In this document: positions 45,781 through 57,834 of the stretch, one piece after another
How positions within the stretch are numbered: position 1 is the stretch's first letter
How the letters are laid out: the number at the start of each line of letters is the position of its first letter
Source: Malus domestica
Lineage: Eukaryota; Streptophyta; Magnoliopsida; Rosales; Rosaceae
Assembly (NCBI RefSeq): GCF_042453785.1
Contig: NC_091670.1
Location: 40,125,501 to 40,189,500, forward strand
Reading direction: 5' to 3'
Length of the DNA: 64,000 nt
Notes under the pieces: model-generated
Database searches by the model: none
The model's input: the letters and a program-made list of their open reading frames with translations, nothing else
What the model was told of the DNA's origin: nothing
Translations under genes and position numbers: made by a program

Positions 45781-48341
45781 GAACAAGAAATTTAGCAGAT
45801 TCCAACTTATAAAAAGTATTAGGGAGATTCTTAAGCATTTTGCAGCCTTCCAAATTTACTAAAAATAGACTCTTCAGATCTCCAATCGATTCGTGAACAT
45901 TAGACAATCTCTTACAACCTTTGAGTATTAATTTCTCAAGATTTGGGAGTTTTGAAAAGTCCGGTGATCGTCTTAGGTCATGGGAATGGCTGAGATTTAG
46001 AATCTTCAACTTGTCAAGCAACTGTTAGACAAAACCAAATTAAAAATCAAAATCAAAAACCAAAAAGAAGATAAAGAGAGAATGATGTTTTGCACAGAAC
46101 TTGGTACTTACCCCGGATTCTTCACAAAGAACTTGTCTGAGGCAGCTATATCTCATGTCAATAGCAACTATATTTGGTTGACACAAGTCTTTTGGTATGA
46201 ACTTTAGAGGGAATCCACGCCAGCACAACCATTTTAATCTTTTGGAAAGACATTGATATCCTCCTGTGAGCTGAATGTACTTGAGTTGGAGCAATCTGAG
46301 TCTCTTCATATTTGTAAATGCCTCAGTGCTGAAACTACCCTCCTCATCAAGACTCGGCAAATTCAAAGACAGTCCTTCAATTTCTTCAGTTCCCTGCTAA
46401 CCAAAAACAGGCTCGAAATATGAGAAGGTTTTGCATGCAAAAAAGTTCGATTGCTTACGTACACATATATGATTCTCTTCTATTCCTTACGCATTTAACA
46501 TAAAGTTCAATTGGTAAAGTACTTACAGAATTGTCTATCAATAAAGCTTTTACATCTTCAGGACGCCACAACCTACTCCGTTTTTCAGGATACTTGGGAT
46601 TTTCTGCACGCACGATTTCTCTACCCATGTCCCGAAGCAAATCGTGCATCATTAGCTTGTTTTTTCTATTAACAGTTACAAGGCACCGTCCATGGAGGAC
46701 CTCGATTCCTGCCATTGCAGAAAAGCCACAACCATCCAAGATCTGCATGACATCATTCTTTTCCATCCCAATAAAGAAACAAGATATATCGCAGAATATC
46801 TCCCTCGCGTAATCATCATTTAGCCCGTCGTAGCTTATTTTCAGCTGTTCATGAACTTTTCCAGGAGGAATTTTTTCCAGTTTATCCAATGTACTTTTCC
46901 ACTCTCCTATGCTTCTTTTGAACAGGGTAGATCCTAAAACTTGAAGAGCCAATGGCAATCCTCCACAGTAATCGACAACGTCTCTTGCGAGCTCTAAATA
47001 TTCACTAGGACAACACTTACTTCCGAAAGCATACCAACTTAGGAGCTCAAGAGCTTCTTCTTGTTCCATTCCTTTCGCCGGATATATCTTATCAACTGCA
47101 AATTCTTGTAGCATATGTTCGTTTCTTGTTGTGATGATAATTCTGCTCCCCGGGCCAAAAGAGTGGCGATTTCCAGCTAATTCGCGCAGCTGCTTCACAT
47201 CGTCTACATCATCAAATATGACAAGTACTTTTAAGCGTCGAAATCTTTCCCCTACCAAGGCGGTCCCTGCAGCAACATTGCTTACCTTTGTCTTGGTCGT
47301 TTGTAAGATATCTGAAAGAAGTTGGGTTTGCAATTTTTCTACTTCCTTTTCCCTCACTTTTTCAAGGAAACTTTTATGCTCAAACTTGTCATAAAATTCG
47401 TTATAAACAGCTTTGGCAATCGTTGTTTTTCCTATTCCACCCATGCCCGAAATTCCAATCACACGAACATCATTTGAGTCTCCGACGCCTAAATATTCAC
47501 TGATATCTAGCATTCGAGAATCTATTCCAACTTGGTAGGGCGCTACATCTAAGTATGTGTTGTTCAGCTTCTTAGTGACTTCACTAGTAATCATACTGAT
47601 CAACTTTGCGTCATCCCACCTGGCATTAGTCGAGTTGAGAGCAAAACGAAGATTGTTATACAACTATAAGACTAAATTGAACTAATACACAAAATTATTC
47701 ATCCTGACTAGAGATTTTTATTTAAGACAATTTTCTTTGAGATGTTTTGTTTAAACTCAGCAAACATCAAGTAAAATTTAAGTTAAAATTTAAATAAGAA
47801 ACACAAACAAACAAAACCCAGCATCCCCTTCCATTCGCCGGCGTGGCTTCCCTGCTGTGATTAGTGTAGCCTTAAAAGTTTTAAGCTTTATTGTATGATT
47901 TTATTAAGAGAGGACTAAGAATTCACAGTTGTATGTATAAACATGATCCGAAGAAGGGAAAGGTTTTCCTTTATTTTATTTTATGTTGCAAAGATACTCA
48001 CACGGATACGACGAAATGCGTCACACCAACACAAAAAATCTCAACAGGTACGAACACAAACACAGCTAGGACATGACAATTAAAGTCTAAAAAATTTAAA
48101 ATAAATATTACATAAGTTTTTATATTTACGAAACCGCCCGAAATGTTAGGTGTTATAAGTTTTTATATTTACATATATGCCCCAAAATATCTTAGATTAA
48201 AGGTTTGTTTTTCTTTTTCTTTTTATTTTAAAACTTTAATCCTTGAAAAAGATTGAAATTTGATAAAAATATGGTGTCAAACTAGATATTGATAGAGTTA
48301 CGTTAATGCCTGAATTCATAAAAGAAGAAATTAGTAGATAC

Positions 48342-49051
48342 CCGTCTAAAGTGTTTCTGTGATCCCAGCCAAACAAATATGAAGCTTTAGTAAGAGCAAC
48401 TCTCCACCTTTCGACCTTCTTTTTATGTGTATGTTTCAGAAACGATTGTGCAAAACTACCAGTCTGTTTCCTGACATGAGAAGGGTCAACATGATAGAAT
48501 ATCGGCAAAACTATTTGCCCCAGCGTGTGTCTACACGTCATGATATGAACCAGCTCTTCGAGACACGATCTGGAGTCCGCGTACCGACTTGAGAAGACGA
48601 TGAGAGAGATCTTAGAACCTTGGATTGCCCTCACTAGTTCATTGGTTATATCTTCGCCTCTTTTTAGTTCTACGTCGTCAATAAAGGCGTTGACTCCAGC
48701 ATTTGTTAATGCTTTATAGAGGTGGCTTGTGAAGCTTTTACGTGTGTCTTCGCCTCTGAAGCTTATGAACACATCATAGAGCGAACCTTTCGAGAAGGAG
48801 AAAGACAACGAGGAGGACAAGGAGGTGGAGGATGATGAAGATGAGGCTTTAGCAATCGTTGTTTTTCCTATTCCACCCATGCCCGAAATTCCATTCATGC
48901 GAACATTATTTGAATCTCCTACACCTAAATATTTACTGATATCTAGCACTCGAGAATCTATTCCGACTTGGTAGGCATTACGTCCAAGTATGTGTTGTTG
49001 AGCCTCAAAGCGACTTCACTAGTAATCTTACTGATAAGCGCTGCTTCATTC
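48342..49051 (-). pseudogene. Chimeric NB-ARC/TIR exon joining two TNL units
   Basis: From its acceptor at 49051 this exon begins like an NB-ARC exon (NEAALISKITSEV) and, after a small frame-changing deletion near 48974, reads DISKYLGVGDSNNVRMNGIS and GMGGIGKTTIAKA. At about 48845-48848 it switches abruptly to the Ser-rich linker and a complete TIR (DVFISFRGEDTRK), ending at a normal TIR-exon donor at 48342. The switch shares the microhomology AAGC. The frame from Met at 48949 is open for 202 codons and in phase with the TNL3 NB-ARC exon. The TIR has Ser for the usual Trp in the catalytic region (DSRSCLEELV). The membrane segment is gone. It is probably the product of a deletion between tandem TNLs. 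Confidence 0.85.
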
Positions 49052-49839
49052 CTGGCATTAGTCGAGTTGAGAAGCAAAACGAAGATTGTTATACAACTAC
49101 AAGACTAAATTGAACTAATACACAAAATTATTTATTATGACTAGAGATTTATTAATAAGACAATTTTCGTGCGATGTTTTGTTTAAACTTAGTAAACATC
49201 AATTAAAATTTAAATTTAAATTTAAATAAGAAACACAAACAAACAAAACCCAGCATCCCCTTCCTCCGCAGCCATTCGCCGGCGACTTCCCTGTCGTGAT
49301 TACTGTAGCCTTAACAGCTTAAGCTTTATTGTACGATTTTATTAAGAGAGGTCTAAGAATTCACAGTTGTATGCATAAACATGATCCGAAGAAGGGAAAG
49401 GTTTTCCTTTATTTTATTTTATGTTGCACAGATAGGGGCATGGATATGTCAGAAACAGGACACGGTTACACGAAAAATCTCAAAAGATAAGAACACGAAC
49501 ACAACTAGGACATGACATGTAAATTCTAATAAATTTATAATAAATATTACATAAGTTTTTATATTTACATAACTGCCCGAAATGTTAGGTGTTATAAGTT
49601 TTTGATATTTACAAATATGCCCCAAAATATTTTAGATTAAAGGATTTTTTAACTTTAATCTTTGAAAAATATTGAAATTTAATAAAAATCTGGTGTTATA
49701 CTACATATTAATTATAGTTCATTGATATGTCCTTAATTCAAATTAATTAATGTGTATTTTATTTAATGTTTCCCATTAATTATTCATTTGATTTAACATT
49801 CTTTAAATTTGAAAGACTCAATTAATGTACCTAAAATGT

Positions 49840-50130
49840 TAGTACCGAGTATGTGCCGAAATATTTGTATCGAAATGTATATACTGAATTGTATGCACTG
49901 AAATGTATTATATTAAATTAATGCACCCAAATGTATCAAAATGTGTGCACCGAAATGTTATGACTAAATTGTATCATACTAAATTAATGTACCTAAATGT
50001 ATATACCAAATATATGTACATAAATGTTAATACCGAAATGTATTATATTAAATTAATGTACCAACGTATTTGTACCGAAATGTGTGTATCAAAATGTATG
50101 CATTGAAATGTATTATATTGAATTTAATAT
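49840..50130. repeat. Degenerate AAATGTAT-type repeat array
   Basis: Many imperfect copies of a unit like ACCGAAATGTATNTA lie in the intron between the TNL4 TIR exon and the chimeric exon. A similar array is in TNL1 intron 1 (27560-27790). Short frames over it are repeat translations. Confidence 0.6.
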
Positions 50131-50422
50131 ACCTAAATGAAGAAGACAAAGTATTTCTCGATATATTGTACAATAAAAATTAATTTATCTAAATATTTAA
50201 AATAAAATATATTGAATAAAATGAAAATGAAAATGATAATGTAACATAATTAATAGATCAGAATTTGGAAGAAAAAGAGAAATAATTAAAACTTCTAAAT
50301 ATAATTAATAAGGAGGTGATTAATGTCAAGAGACTAAAATTAGATTTTAATCTTACTTATGATTTTAGTAAAAAGGTCATCTTTATTAAGGATTATAATG
50401 AAGTTTTTCATAATTGAAGGGA

Positions 50423-50576
50423 ACTTTAACGAAAAGCTCCCAGTACTGTTCACTGTAACGAAAAATCACATTTTTACATTAAAAAGTCAATACTGGTACT
50501 ATTCACTTTATCATTTATTTTGTCTTTATCGTTAAAACTCAAAGTTTTCAAACCATTTTCATTATTTTTTCTTAAA
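50423..50576. repeat. Common dispersed repeat (starts GGGAACTTTAACGAAAAGC)
   Basis: The segment GGGAACTTTAACGAAAAGCT... to ...AAACTCAAAGTTTTC resembles a short repeat that I recall as abundant in apple and pear spacers. It is probably a MITE or SINE remnant. The family name is uncertain. Confidence 0.5.
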
Positions 50577-50766
50577 TTGAATTGTCCCAAAATGTTTTTA
50601 TATTTACAAAAAGATCCCTGCCGTGTCTTGATCGTGTCAAAACCGTGTCCGAACACTTTGGGGTTTCCCAGTGTTGGTGCAACATAGGTTTTATTGAATC
50701 TATAAACCGAAAGTAAATAAAGATACGTTAAAGCCTGAATTCATAAAAGAAGAACTTAGTAGATAC

Positions 50767-51536
50767 CTGTTTTCGAGATGCCATCCAGCCAAATTTGCAG
50801 CAAGAGTAAGAGCAGCTCTCCACCTCGCTACCTTCTTTTTATCTGTATGTTTCAGCAACGATTGCGCAACACGACCAGTCTGTTTCTTGACATCCGAAGG
50901 ATCAATGTCATAGAATATCGGGTAAACCATTTGTCCCAGCGTTGTTCTACACTCAATGATATGAACCAGCTCCTCGAGGCACCAGCTGGAGTCCGCGTAC
51001 CCGCTTGAGAAGACGACGATTGACATCTTAGAACCTTGGATTGCCCGCACTAGTACGTTAGTTAATTCTTCTCCTCTTTTTATTTCTTCTTCGTCAAAAA
51101 AGACGTTGACTCCGGCATTTGTTAATGCTTTACGGAGGTGGCTTGTGAAGCTTTTACGTGTGTCTTTGCCTCTGAAGTTTAAGAACACATCGTAGAGCGA
51201 ACCTTTCGAGAAGGAGAAGAACGACGAGGAGGACAAGGAGGTGGAGGATGATGAAGAGGAGGCTTCATCGGGGACCGAGAAGGATGACGAGGAGGACAAG
51301 GAGGTGGAGGATGATGAAGAGGAGGCTTCATCGGGGACCGAGATGGACGACGAGGAGGACAAGGAGGTGGAGGATGATGAAGAGGAGGCTTCATCGGGGA
51401 CCGAGATGCTCATTTGGCGAAAGACAAGGCCGATAGAGAAAAGGAGGAAGACTAGGACAGCAAAGTGGTAGGACTCTAAGCAACCACATACCAGCACCAT
51501 GATTGACAGCGTCACGAATTTCAGCCAGTTATCCAT
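50767..51536 (-). CDS. TNL4: membrane-anchored TIR exon, probably a TIR-only (TX-like) protein
   Basis: The exon begins MDNWLKFVTLSIMVLVCGCL with the membrane segment, then a linker with three copies of a 21-residue Ser-rich unit, then a full TIR (DVFLNFRGKDTRK, DSSWCLEELV, FFDEEEIKRGEE). It ends at a GT donor at 50767/50766. Spliced to the next acceptor (49051), translation continues NEAALISKIT... for about 30 codons and stops, giving about 287 aa. So the unit probably encodes a membrane-bound TIR with a short tail, like the TIR-X class of plant proteins. Its upstream region (51555-51672) matches that of TNL1. No NB-ARC or LRR remains in frame. Confidence 0.75.
51215..51410. repeat. 63-bp minisatellite coding for the Ser-rich linker (three units in TNL4)
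   Basis: Three units of about 63 bp encode ISVPDEASSSSSSTSLSSSS and variants. TNL1 has two units (28525-28650) and TNL2 one (38695-38765). The opposite strand shows long Glu/Asp- or Arg-rich open frames, which are shadows of this repeat. Confidence 0.88.
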
Positions 51537-51672
51537 TTCTTAGATTTTTTATTTTTTTTTTGTTACCAGCTCAGCTGCTAGCCAACCCGCTCCAGCTACA
51601 AAACAGAGAGGATGAGCAGCTGCAGAACTACGCCTGCAAATTTAAGAATAGCTTCCTGCAGCAACCCACTTG

Positions 51673-52504
51673 TTAGAGTAAATATGTTTTTATTTAAATA
51701 TTTAAATTGCTATGCTTTTGTCCGATGTGGCTTTTATATCTATTCTATAAAAAGAACCTTCTTGTCAAATTTTTTCCTATTTTTTTTTTTAATTTTGTCT
51801 TCATTTTTTATATACATTATTGATAAAATTAGGGTAAAATAGTAATTTTACACCTTTTCACAGAATGACAATCATATCCCTATTTTTCCAATTTTACCTT
51901 TTTTTTAAGAAAATGACAATCATATACTTATTTTTCTAATTTTACCCTCATTTTTGATACACAATATGTACATAAGAAATAAAACAATAATTATGTAATA
52001 TTAAAAAATATGCACTTATTAAGAAAAATTGTTCACACATATAAAATGTGTGCTCTCTGCTAATTGGGTTTATTACAATCATTAAATTTATATAACCTAA
52101 ATTGTCTTTAACCGTATCTTTTGATGAGGAGTAATTTCCTCCCCACTTTTGAAACGTGAGAAAGCTTTCTCACATTAATTGATGGGATCCCTTCTCAGAA
52201 TGGTGAATCAGATTAGGTCAGATTAGGTACTTACTTTCTTTTGTTCTGTTTGAATATTTACGTTTTTGATTTGATCGTTTAGGTTTTCTTCAGTTTTGAT
52301 TCTTTAAGATTTTAAGCCCTTGAATCTCTCAAACTTGCAACGTATATTTGATCGAAGAAAAAGTGGAAAAAAAACTACAACTTATATATTTTTTTAAAAA
52401 TTGAGTTCTGAAATCAACATTTAGATAATATGTGAATTCAAAGGTTTTTGCATTGTTCAAGAAAGAACTTATTAGAGGAAGAAGGTTTTGGATTGTTTTC
52501 TCCT
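51673..52504. other. AT-rich spacer, nothing recognised
   Basis: It follows the TNL4 upstream region. There are T-rich tracts and a near-repeat of ATGACAATCATAT (51867 and 51913), but no coding signal or repeat boundary that I can support. Confidence 0.45.
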
Positions 52505-53724
52505 ATTGAATATTAGAGTGATAACTAAGACTACAAATTAATAGAAATATTATTAAACAAACGAAAATGTCAAAACGGCTACATAACCTTAGGAGGCTAC
52601 ATTGTGACTAACTTACTCTCAAATGAATAACAAGCATGCTATTTATAATAAACTAACCATAATCCTAAAAGATAAGAAACCGAAATCCTAATGCTAACGG
52701 GCTAAGCCTAGAAAACCAAAATTCAAATAAATCAAAATACTAATATTTTCCAACATCCCCTGTCAAACTCATGGCGGTATACGACATGGGTTTGCAAACA
52801 AGCAGATGTGGACTAGCTCCGTTAGGCGGACTGTCAGGCATGCAAACTTGACTCGACTTGACTGGCGAACTGGAGAACTGGTTCTTGTTGGCAAGCTAAT
52901 TCTGGCTAACAAACTGATTCTGATTCAAACTGACTAGTGTTGAGAGTATGTAAAGAACCCGTCTCTAAATGGACGAGATTTCCATATCTCAATTATAGCA
53001 ACGAACAAACAAAACACAAACACTATCACTCGAGTGGTCACAATTCCAAGCACTCGAGTAATAGTCACAAAACAATCTCAAACAAGCCAACAACTCGTGT
53101 GGGCCTTAAACACATCAAACCAAAAAATGGGCGGTAAACAGCCTCCAACCCATTTTTCCTCTTTGCCCATGTAGGCCAAAACCTCCAACAATTTTTTTCC
53201 TACTTTTTTTCTTTTTTTTTCTTTCTCTAATATAGAAGCAGCAATGGTGTAATCCATGGAGATGGAAATGGGTGCAGGTTGGTGGACAATCTGGATTTGG
53301 TACAATGCGGTGACTGGGCACGATGGACAGCAGCGGTAGGCTTGGATGGGTTTCTCAGCAATGGTCGATGGATCGGGCGGTTCGGATTTAGTCAAATGTG
53401 GCGGCGGGTACTAGCATGGTGGGTTCTTGCAAGTTGGGTTCAACATAAAAGCCTAAGGTAGAGACGAACTTGATCCGAGTTTGTGATTCTCGAGTCAGAG
53501 CTTCATTAAAACCGTCGTCAAACAAATTCTTTTTCTACACGCTTTTCTTTACTTTTTCTGCAACCTAAGCCAACGACAAATGAGAACAGAACAACAAACA
53601 AACGGACGAGACATACAAATTGATTGATACCAAATTGAATATCAGAGTGCACGATAACAAACTAATAGGGATATTATTAAACAAACGAAAATGTCGAAAC
53701 GACTACATAACCCTAAGAGGCTAC
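52505..53724 (-). mobile_element. Second small LTR element related to the 40825-42161 family, incomplete
   Basis: A left LTR-like segment (52505-52755) resembles the young element's LTR but is clearly diverged. It is followed by an interior starting with the related polypurine-side sequence (CAAACTCATGGCGGTATACG), a tRNA-primer-type site near 53621-53632 and a partial right LTR (53633-53724). It is older than the 40.8-kb copy and broken, since one LTR is cut short where other sequence starting TGTTGAGC begins. No gag or pol is visible. Confidence 0.75.
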
Positions 53725-54036
53725 TGTTGAGCAAAAATTGTACACAATATGTAAAAAAATAATTTACTCGACATAATTTCACCCTCGTTCATTTTGTCGA
53801 AGAGGGTTTTATTAATTTGAGTTCGACCCATTCTAGGCTACGTGCCTATTAATTACAACCTTTCTTTTGGGAAAGGAATACCCTTTGATTCTAATATGAA
53901 TAAATCGTAACTTGGGGATTTGGGTGTTTATTTGATTTTGTGACTGCACCTAAGTAGAGCCCTAGATTGCCTATGTACCCTCGTTGAGGGATCAAGTCAC
54001 TCGTAGTTCCTTGGTATTTGGTACTTGTTTGGATTT
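53725..54036. other. Unassigned repetitive DNA beginning TGTTGAGC inside the partial LTR
   Basis: The sequence starting at 53725 interrupts the second small LTR element and begins with TGTTGA, so it could be the end of another inserted element. I cannot find its partner end in the window. No coding region was recognised. Confidence 0.35.
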
Positions 54037-54206
54037 GATGCCTTGTGCAATTTTAGCACGTGCAGGCGAGGACTTTGAACCATTGGAGCGATTGATGCCT
54101 TGTGTAGTTTTAATTCGTGCGAGCGAGGACTTTAAGCTGTTGGAGCGTTTAATACCTTGTGCAATTTTAGCTCATACGAGTGAAGACTTTAAGCCATTGG
54201 AGCGAT
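54037..54206. repeat. Three tandem copies of a 57-bp unit
   Basis: Units start at 54037, 54094 and 54151 (GATGCCTTGTG...TTGGAGCGAT). As 57 is divisible by three, an open frame (53984-54217) runs through with repeats such as LMPCAILARAGEDFEPLER. I regard this as a repeat artefact. Confidence 0.85.
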
Positions 54207-55136
54207 CAGTGTTCTAAAAATCTGCCTAGGCGCTGGGCGGTGGAGCTCCGACCCGATTTAGACCAAAACATTCAGTTAGGCGAGGAGGATATAGGCGGCC
54301 GCCTATGCGCTCACTAGGCGCCTGAGGCGGGCTAGGCGGCGCTAGGCGGTAGTCTAGGCGGTTTGAATCTAGCTGCAAATTCCAAACTTGCTGCAATTTT
54401 CGCAAAGATCTACAACTTCCGATCTCTTACGTAGCAACAGAGACCCGGAAAATTTTATGTAGCTCGTATCTGTGAATATGAGGAAAGAGAGAGTGCGAAG
54501 AGAGAGAGAGAGAGACTGTCGGTGAAGATAATTTCATAATTTCTGCAACTCATCTGTGAAGATGAGAGCAGAGAAGAAAGTGCGAAGAGAAAATGCGAAA
54601 AGAGAAAGAGAGAGAGACTAACATTTCTGTGTTGGTGGTGCAAGTTGAGGACTAAAAGCTTGGGTGATGTGAAAGAGCATGGACGGTTTGTGATTTTAAA
54701 ATTGAAAACCATGGACTTTGATAGTTTTGCGGATGGGTGATGTGAAAACCACCTTGGGTGGATGGGTGATGGACGGTTTGATGGTTTAACAATGAAAACC
54801 ACCCACTATGTGGGTTTTTTATATTTTTAAAAGTTTGGGATATATATTATGTGTGTATATATATATCTTATATAAATTATAAATTATTTAGATAATATTT
54901 TGTTTTTTTTTCCTAGGCAAGCATTTCATATATGTACATAAAACTTTCATATATGTATGTTCTTATATAAGAAATAGCATATTAGTCAATAATTATTTAC
55001 ATTTTATATAGTAAATTTAATTAATTTATATAATATATCATAAATTTACCTAAATCCGCCTAGACCCTGTCTAGCCACCTAGGCACTAGGCGCTAACCCA
55101 TCGCCCGACTAGCGCCTAGCGTTTTTTAAAACCTTG
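54207..55136. mobile_element. Non-autonomous hAT element, 930 bp
   Basis: The ends are CAGTGTTCTAAAAATCTGCC (left) and CAAGGTTTTAAAAAACGCTA (right, read inward). They are flanked by the 8-bp duplication GGAGCGAT (54199-54206 and 55137-55144), which is diagnostic of hAT. Sub-terminal regions are rich in the CCTAGGCGC motif in both orientations, probably transposase-binding repeats. The interior has no transposase frame. It inserted in the last unit of the 57-bp repeat. Confidence 0.9.
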
Positions 55137-55144
55137 GGAGCGAT

Positions 55145-57834
55145 TATAAATTTGATATGGCTTTATGCCATTTGAAATTTGATACGGCTTTGTGCCATTT
55201 GACCACTTTGGTAATTAAAGGGAATATGATCCATGGTGTGAGTTTCACCAACTTGAAGTGGTGAGTCTATCAAATTTTGTACTTTGAGATGGTTCACATC
55301 CATAGTATTGAAGTGGTTCGGAGTTGTCTATATTTGTATTGCTTTTGTCCTCCACTTTGCTCTGTGTCTTGATTTGATCTTGGCCTAACAATGACCATCC
55401 AAAGATTTTGAAGACAAGCATTAATTCAATCATGCTCATGAATTAATTCAAGCCATAGGTTGCGTGGGTTTGTCCTTGTGGGATCAAACCAACCTTCAAC
55501 TAAAGTCATGACAAATTTTGTCTCTTCACCTACTTAATTGCTTGCTGGAGATCTTTATTCCAATTCTTCACATGAGCAACATTCCCTATAAATTAGAAAT
55601 TTTGTTGTGTGAGCGACATCCATTAAATGGAAATCTAGGAATTGTGCTTTGCAGACTTCTCTTTTACTCTTTGTAGAATTTGTCATTACTTGGTCAAAGT
55701 AGTAGAAGTGAATTTAGTTTATATAAACCAGGGATTCGTTCCGGTTTCACGATTGCGTCTAAAATTTGATATCAGACTTCCTCTGTATCTTTATCGGAAT
55801 ACAACCGACGTAATTCATGATATGCTAGCCTTGGATTTGCGTACTTGTGTTCAGACTTGGCAAAATGAGTAGTCAATTGGATTTATTTAAAACTCATATA
55901 TGACCTTTGGTAATATCGAATAGGTCTTTGTGAAATAGGACTTCATTTTTTCCTTAAGTAGAAACCCACGTAAGATGCACGGTTCAAAGTGAAAATGGGA
56001 CTTTGTCTTTTCCTTAAGTAGAAAGTGGGACTCCAAGTCCCACATGAAACGCACAGTTCAAAAACCCAATCAAAAATCTTCCATGCTCCAATATTCATTC
56101 CTCTAAACAGCGATGTCGATATATTTGAACTCCACGTCGATTTGGCAATGTTTTTTTTTAAAATTCCTTTTGGGTTTATTAGCTGTTGAATTCCAAACGA
56201 AGATGAGTAAGATTGGTGGAGTTCAAAGTCTTTTGAATTGCTCCAATTTATCCTCTTTTCCTCCTAAATCACAGTTTCTTCTTTTATGCAGGTCACAAAA
56301 GCCTTTGTTTTTTAGCTGCCTTGTTCTTTTGCTCGTGTGCTTCCTTTGTGGATCAAAATTTCAAAGCGGAAAGGAGGAGAAAATTACCAGCATGTCACCC
56401 CATTTTCGTTTTCTATGTTTTGGGTTTGTTTCGGAGTGGGTTGAAACTCTAAACTACAACTAATTCATTTAATTATTTCGTGCAGGCGTCACTGGCAATA
56501 GTATCACTTCGATTTGGTTGTTGCTATGTCCCTTAGGTTGAATTGTCCAAACCCTTTTTTGTGTACTGGTAGATGATAAACCCCACTTCTTGTTGGTAGC
56601 TTTTGTAGTCTAAATTCATTTAGCTTTTCGTTTATCACGAGTAGCTTTTCGGTATCAGTTTGACTTGGTTTTTGACATGGTTGCTGGACAAACTATTTTG
56701 CAACATTGGGTCCGTTGAAAACAAGTGTTGATTCATGGCTCCAAAGGTGAGAATTGCACTCTAAAATTTGTAGTAACACACTCATAGTATCTACCGTATT
56801 TTTAATGGGTTTCGATGTATTAGTGTGTAATTATCACTCTCTGTCATTTCTACTTCCACATAGAGAATTATTTGACTGGTCTTGATAGTGGGCATTTGAA
56901 CACCCTTTTTGTGTTCCCATTCATGTTTTGTCTCCGATGCTTGCCATCCTTTCTCATTAACACTTGTACAAAGTGAAGCTTTTCCCAAAATCTTCTGTAG
57001 TTTTGATTTGTCTTCTAGTTCTTAGGGTGTTAATACAAAGGTTGCCATATGAATGAGTTTTCCAAATAATTTGGGAAGTTTGACAACAAGCTTTTCCTTC
57101 TTTGTAAACTTGGGACAACTTGAATTCTTTCAAGTCCAACTTCTCGTGGCAGAGAAGCAAATACCTTTTAGCTACTTATTTAGAGATTGGCAAACTTTCT
57201 TTCTTTCCTTTTGTCTTATAGCATTTGTCAGTTTCATTTCAATGTTTTTGGTCAATATTTTGACCCAATATTTGACCAAAATGGTATCCACATTTAAGTC
57301 CTCCGAAAGATGTCCTCCTCTCTTTTTATTTGTCTTTATCAAAAGTTGAATTGGGGAATTTCTATTAGGAAAGATGATACGTCATCCATTTCTGTTAATG
57401 AAAAATAGTTTAGAAAAACTAAATGTGGTTAGTTTTGTTATTAGTTGTGGTTAGTTAGAATAATAAAAGTTTAGTTAAGGAAGTTAAGGGTATAAATGTA
57501 AAGAGCCTAAGGCTAGATATATACACATCCATGTAATTGTTTATTCACTGAATGAAATACAATCTTGTAGTAGAAGAAGTTTTCCTCTTGTGGAATTGGA
57601 CCAAGCATGAGTCGGTCACTTCTTGTCCCTTGTTCATTTGTCTACACATGCACTTATTCTCTTATTGGACCACAAAAAATGACTTTGCATATAAGACTTG
57701 ACTTCCTGTATCTGTGTCCTTAGCTTGATTTTTCTGACTTCTTGTGTTTGCATATAAGACTTGACTTCTTATGTCTGCTTCATTAGAATTAACTTTACCC
57801 AACATGACAACAATGTGAACGGTGTTCATGTTAT
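55145..57834. other. Repeat-like spacer with no gene recognised
   Basis: This contains short frames without recognisable domains (for example 56113-56463, with a hydrophobic stretch) and paired phrases such as ATATGGCTTTATGCCATTTG/ATACGGCTTTGTGCCATTTG near 55158-55201. An LTR-like leader (TATATACACATCCATGTAATTG, 57518-57539, before a TGAATGAAATACAATC stretch) suggests degraded retroelement DNA. I cannot name or bound an element. Confidence 0.4.

Larger units (their letters stand above)
44666..47619 (-). pseudogene. TNL3: NB-ARC-LRR unit with LRR deletion and insertion
   Basis: Exons are 47619-46527 (NB-ARC), 46393-46112, a broken LRR exon 46021-45389 and 45298-44666 (C-JID-like plus tail). 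The NB-ARC exon is open, with P-loop, kinase 2, GLPLAL and MHD motifs intact. In the LRR exon, sequence after FYKLESAKFLVL is replaced by about 130 bp (45650-45780) that resembles a MITE end, and roughly 340 bp of LRR coding sequence is missing; the frame stops soon after entering the insert. The LRRs resume at LSLNGCEDLVEITDDLPPNL. The tail is the longest Asp/His tail of the cluster. Its TIR is supplied upstream only by the chimeric exon at 48342-49051. It might still make a TIR-NB or NB product with few LRRs. Confidence 0.85.

Noticed and set aside
51179-51471. Long Arg- or Glu-rich open frames antisense to the Ser-rich linker
   Set aside because: They are shadow translations of the 63-bp minisatellite; the minus-strand TIR exon explains the region.
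53984-54217. 77-codon open frame with internal repeats
   Set aside because: It is produced by three copies of a 57-bp repeat and lacks any protein family resemblance.
56113-56463. 116-codon frame with a hydrophobic stretch
   Set aside because: No recognisable domain, and the surrounding region looks repetitive and retroelement-like.
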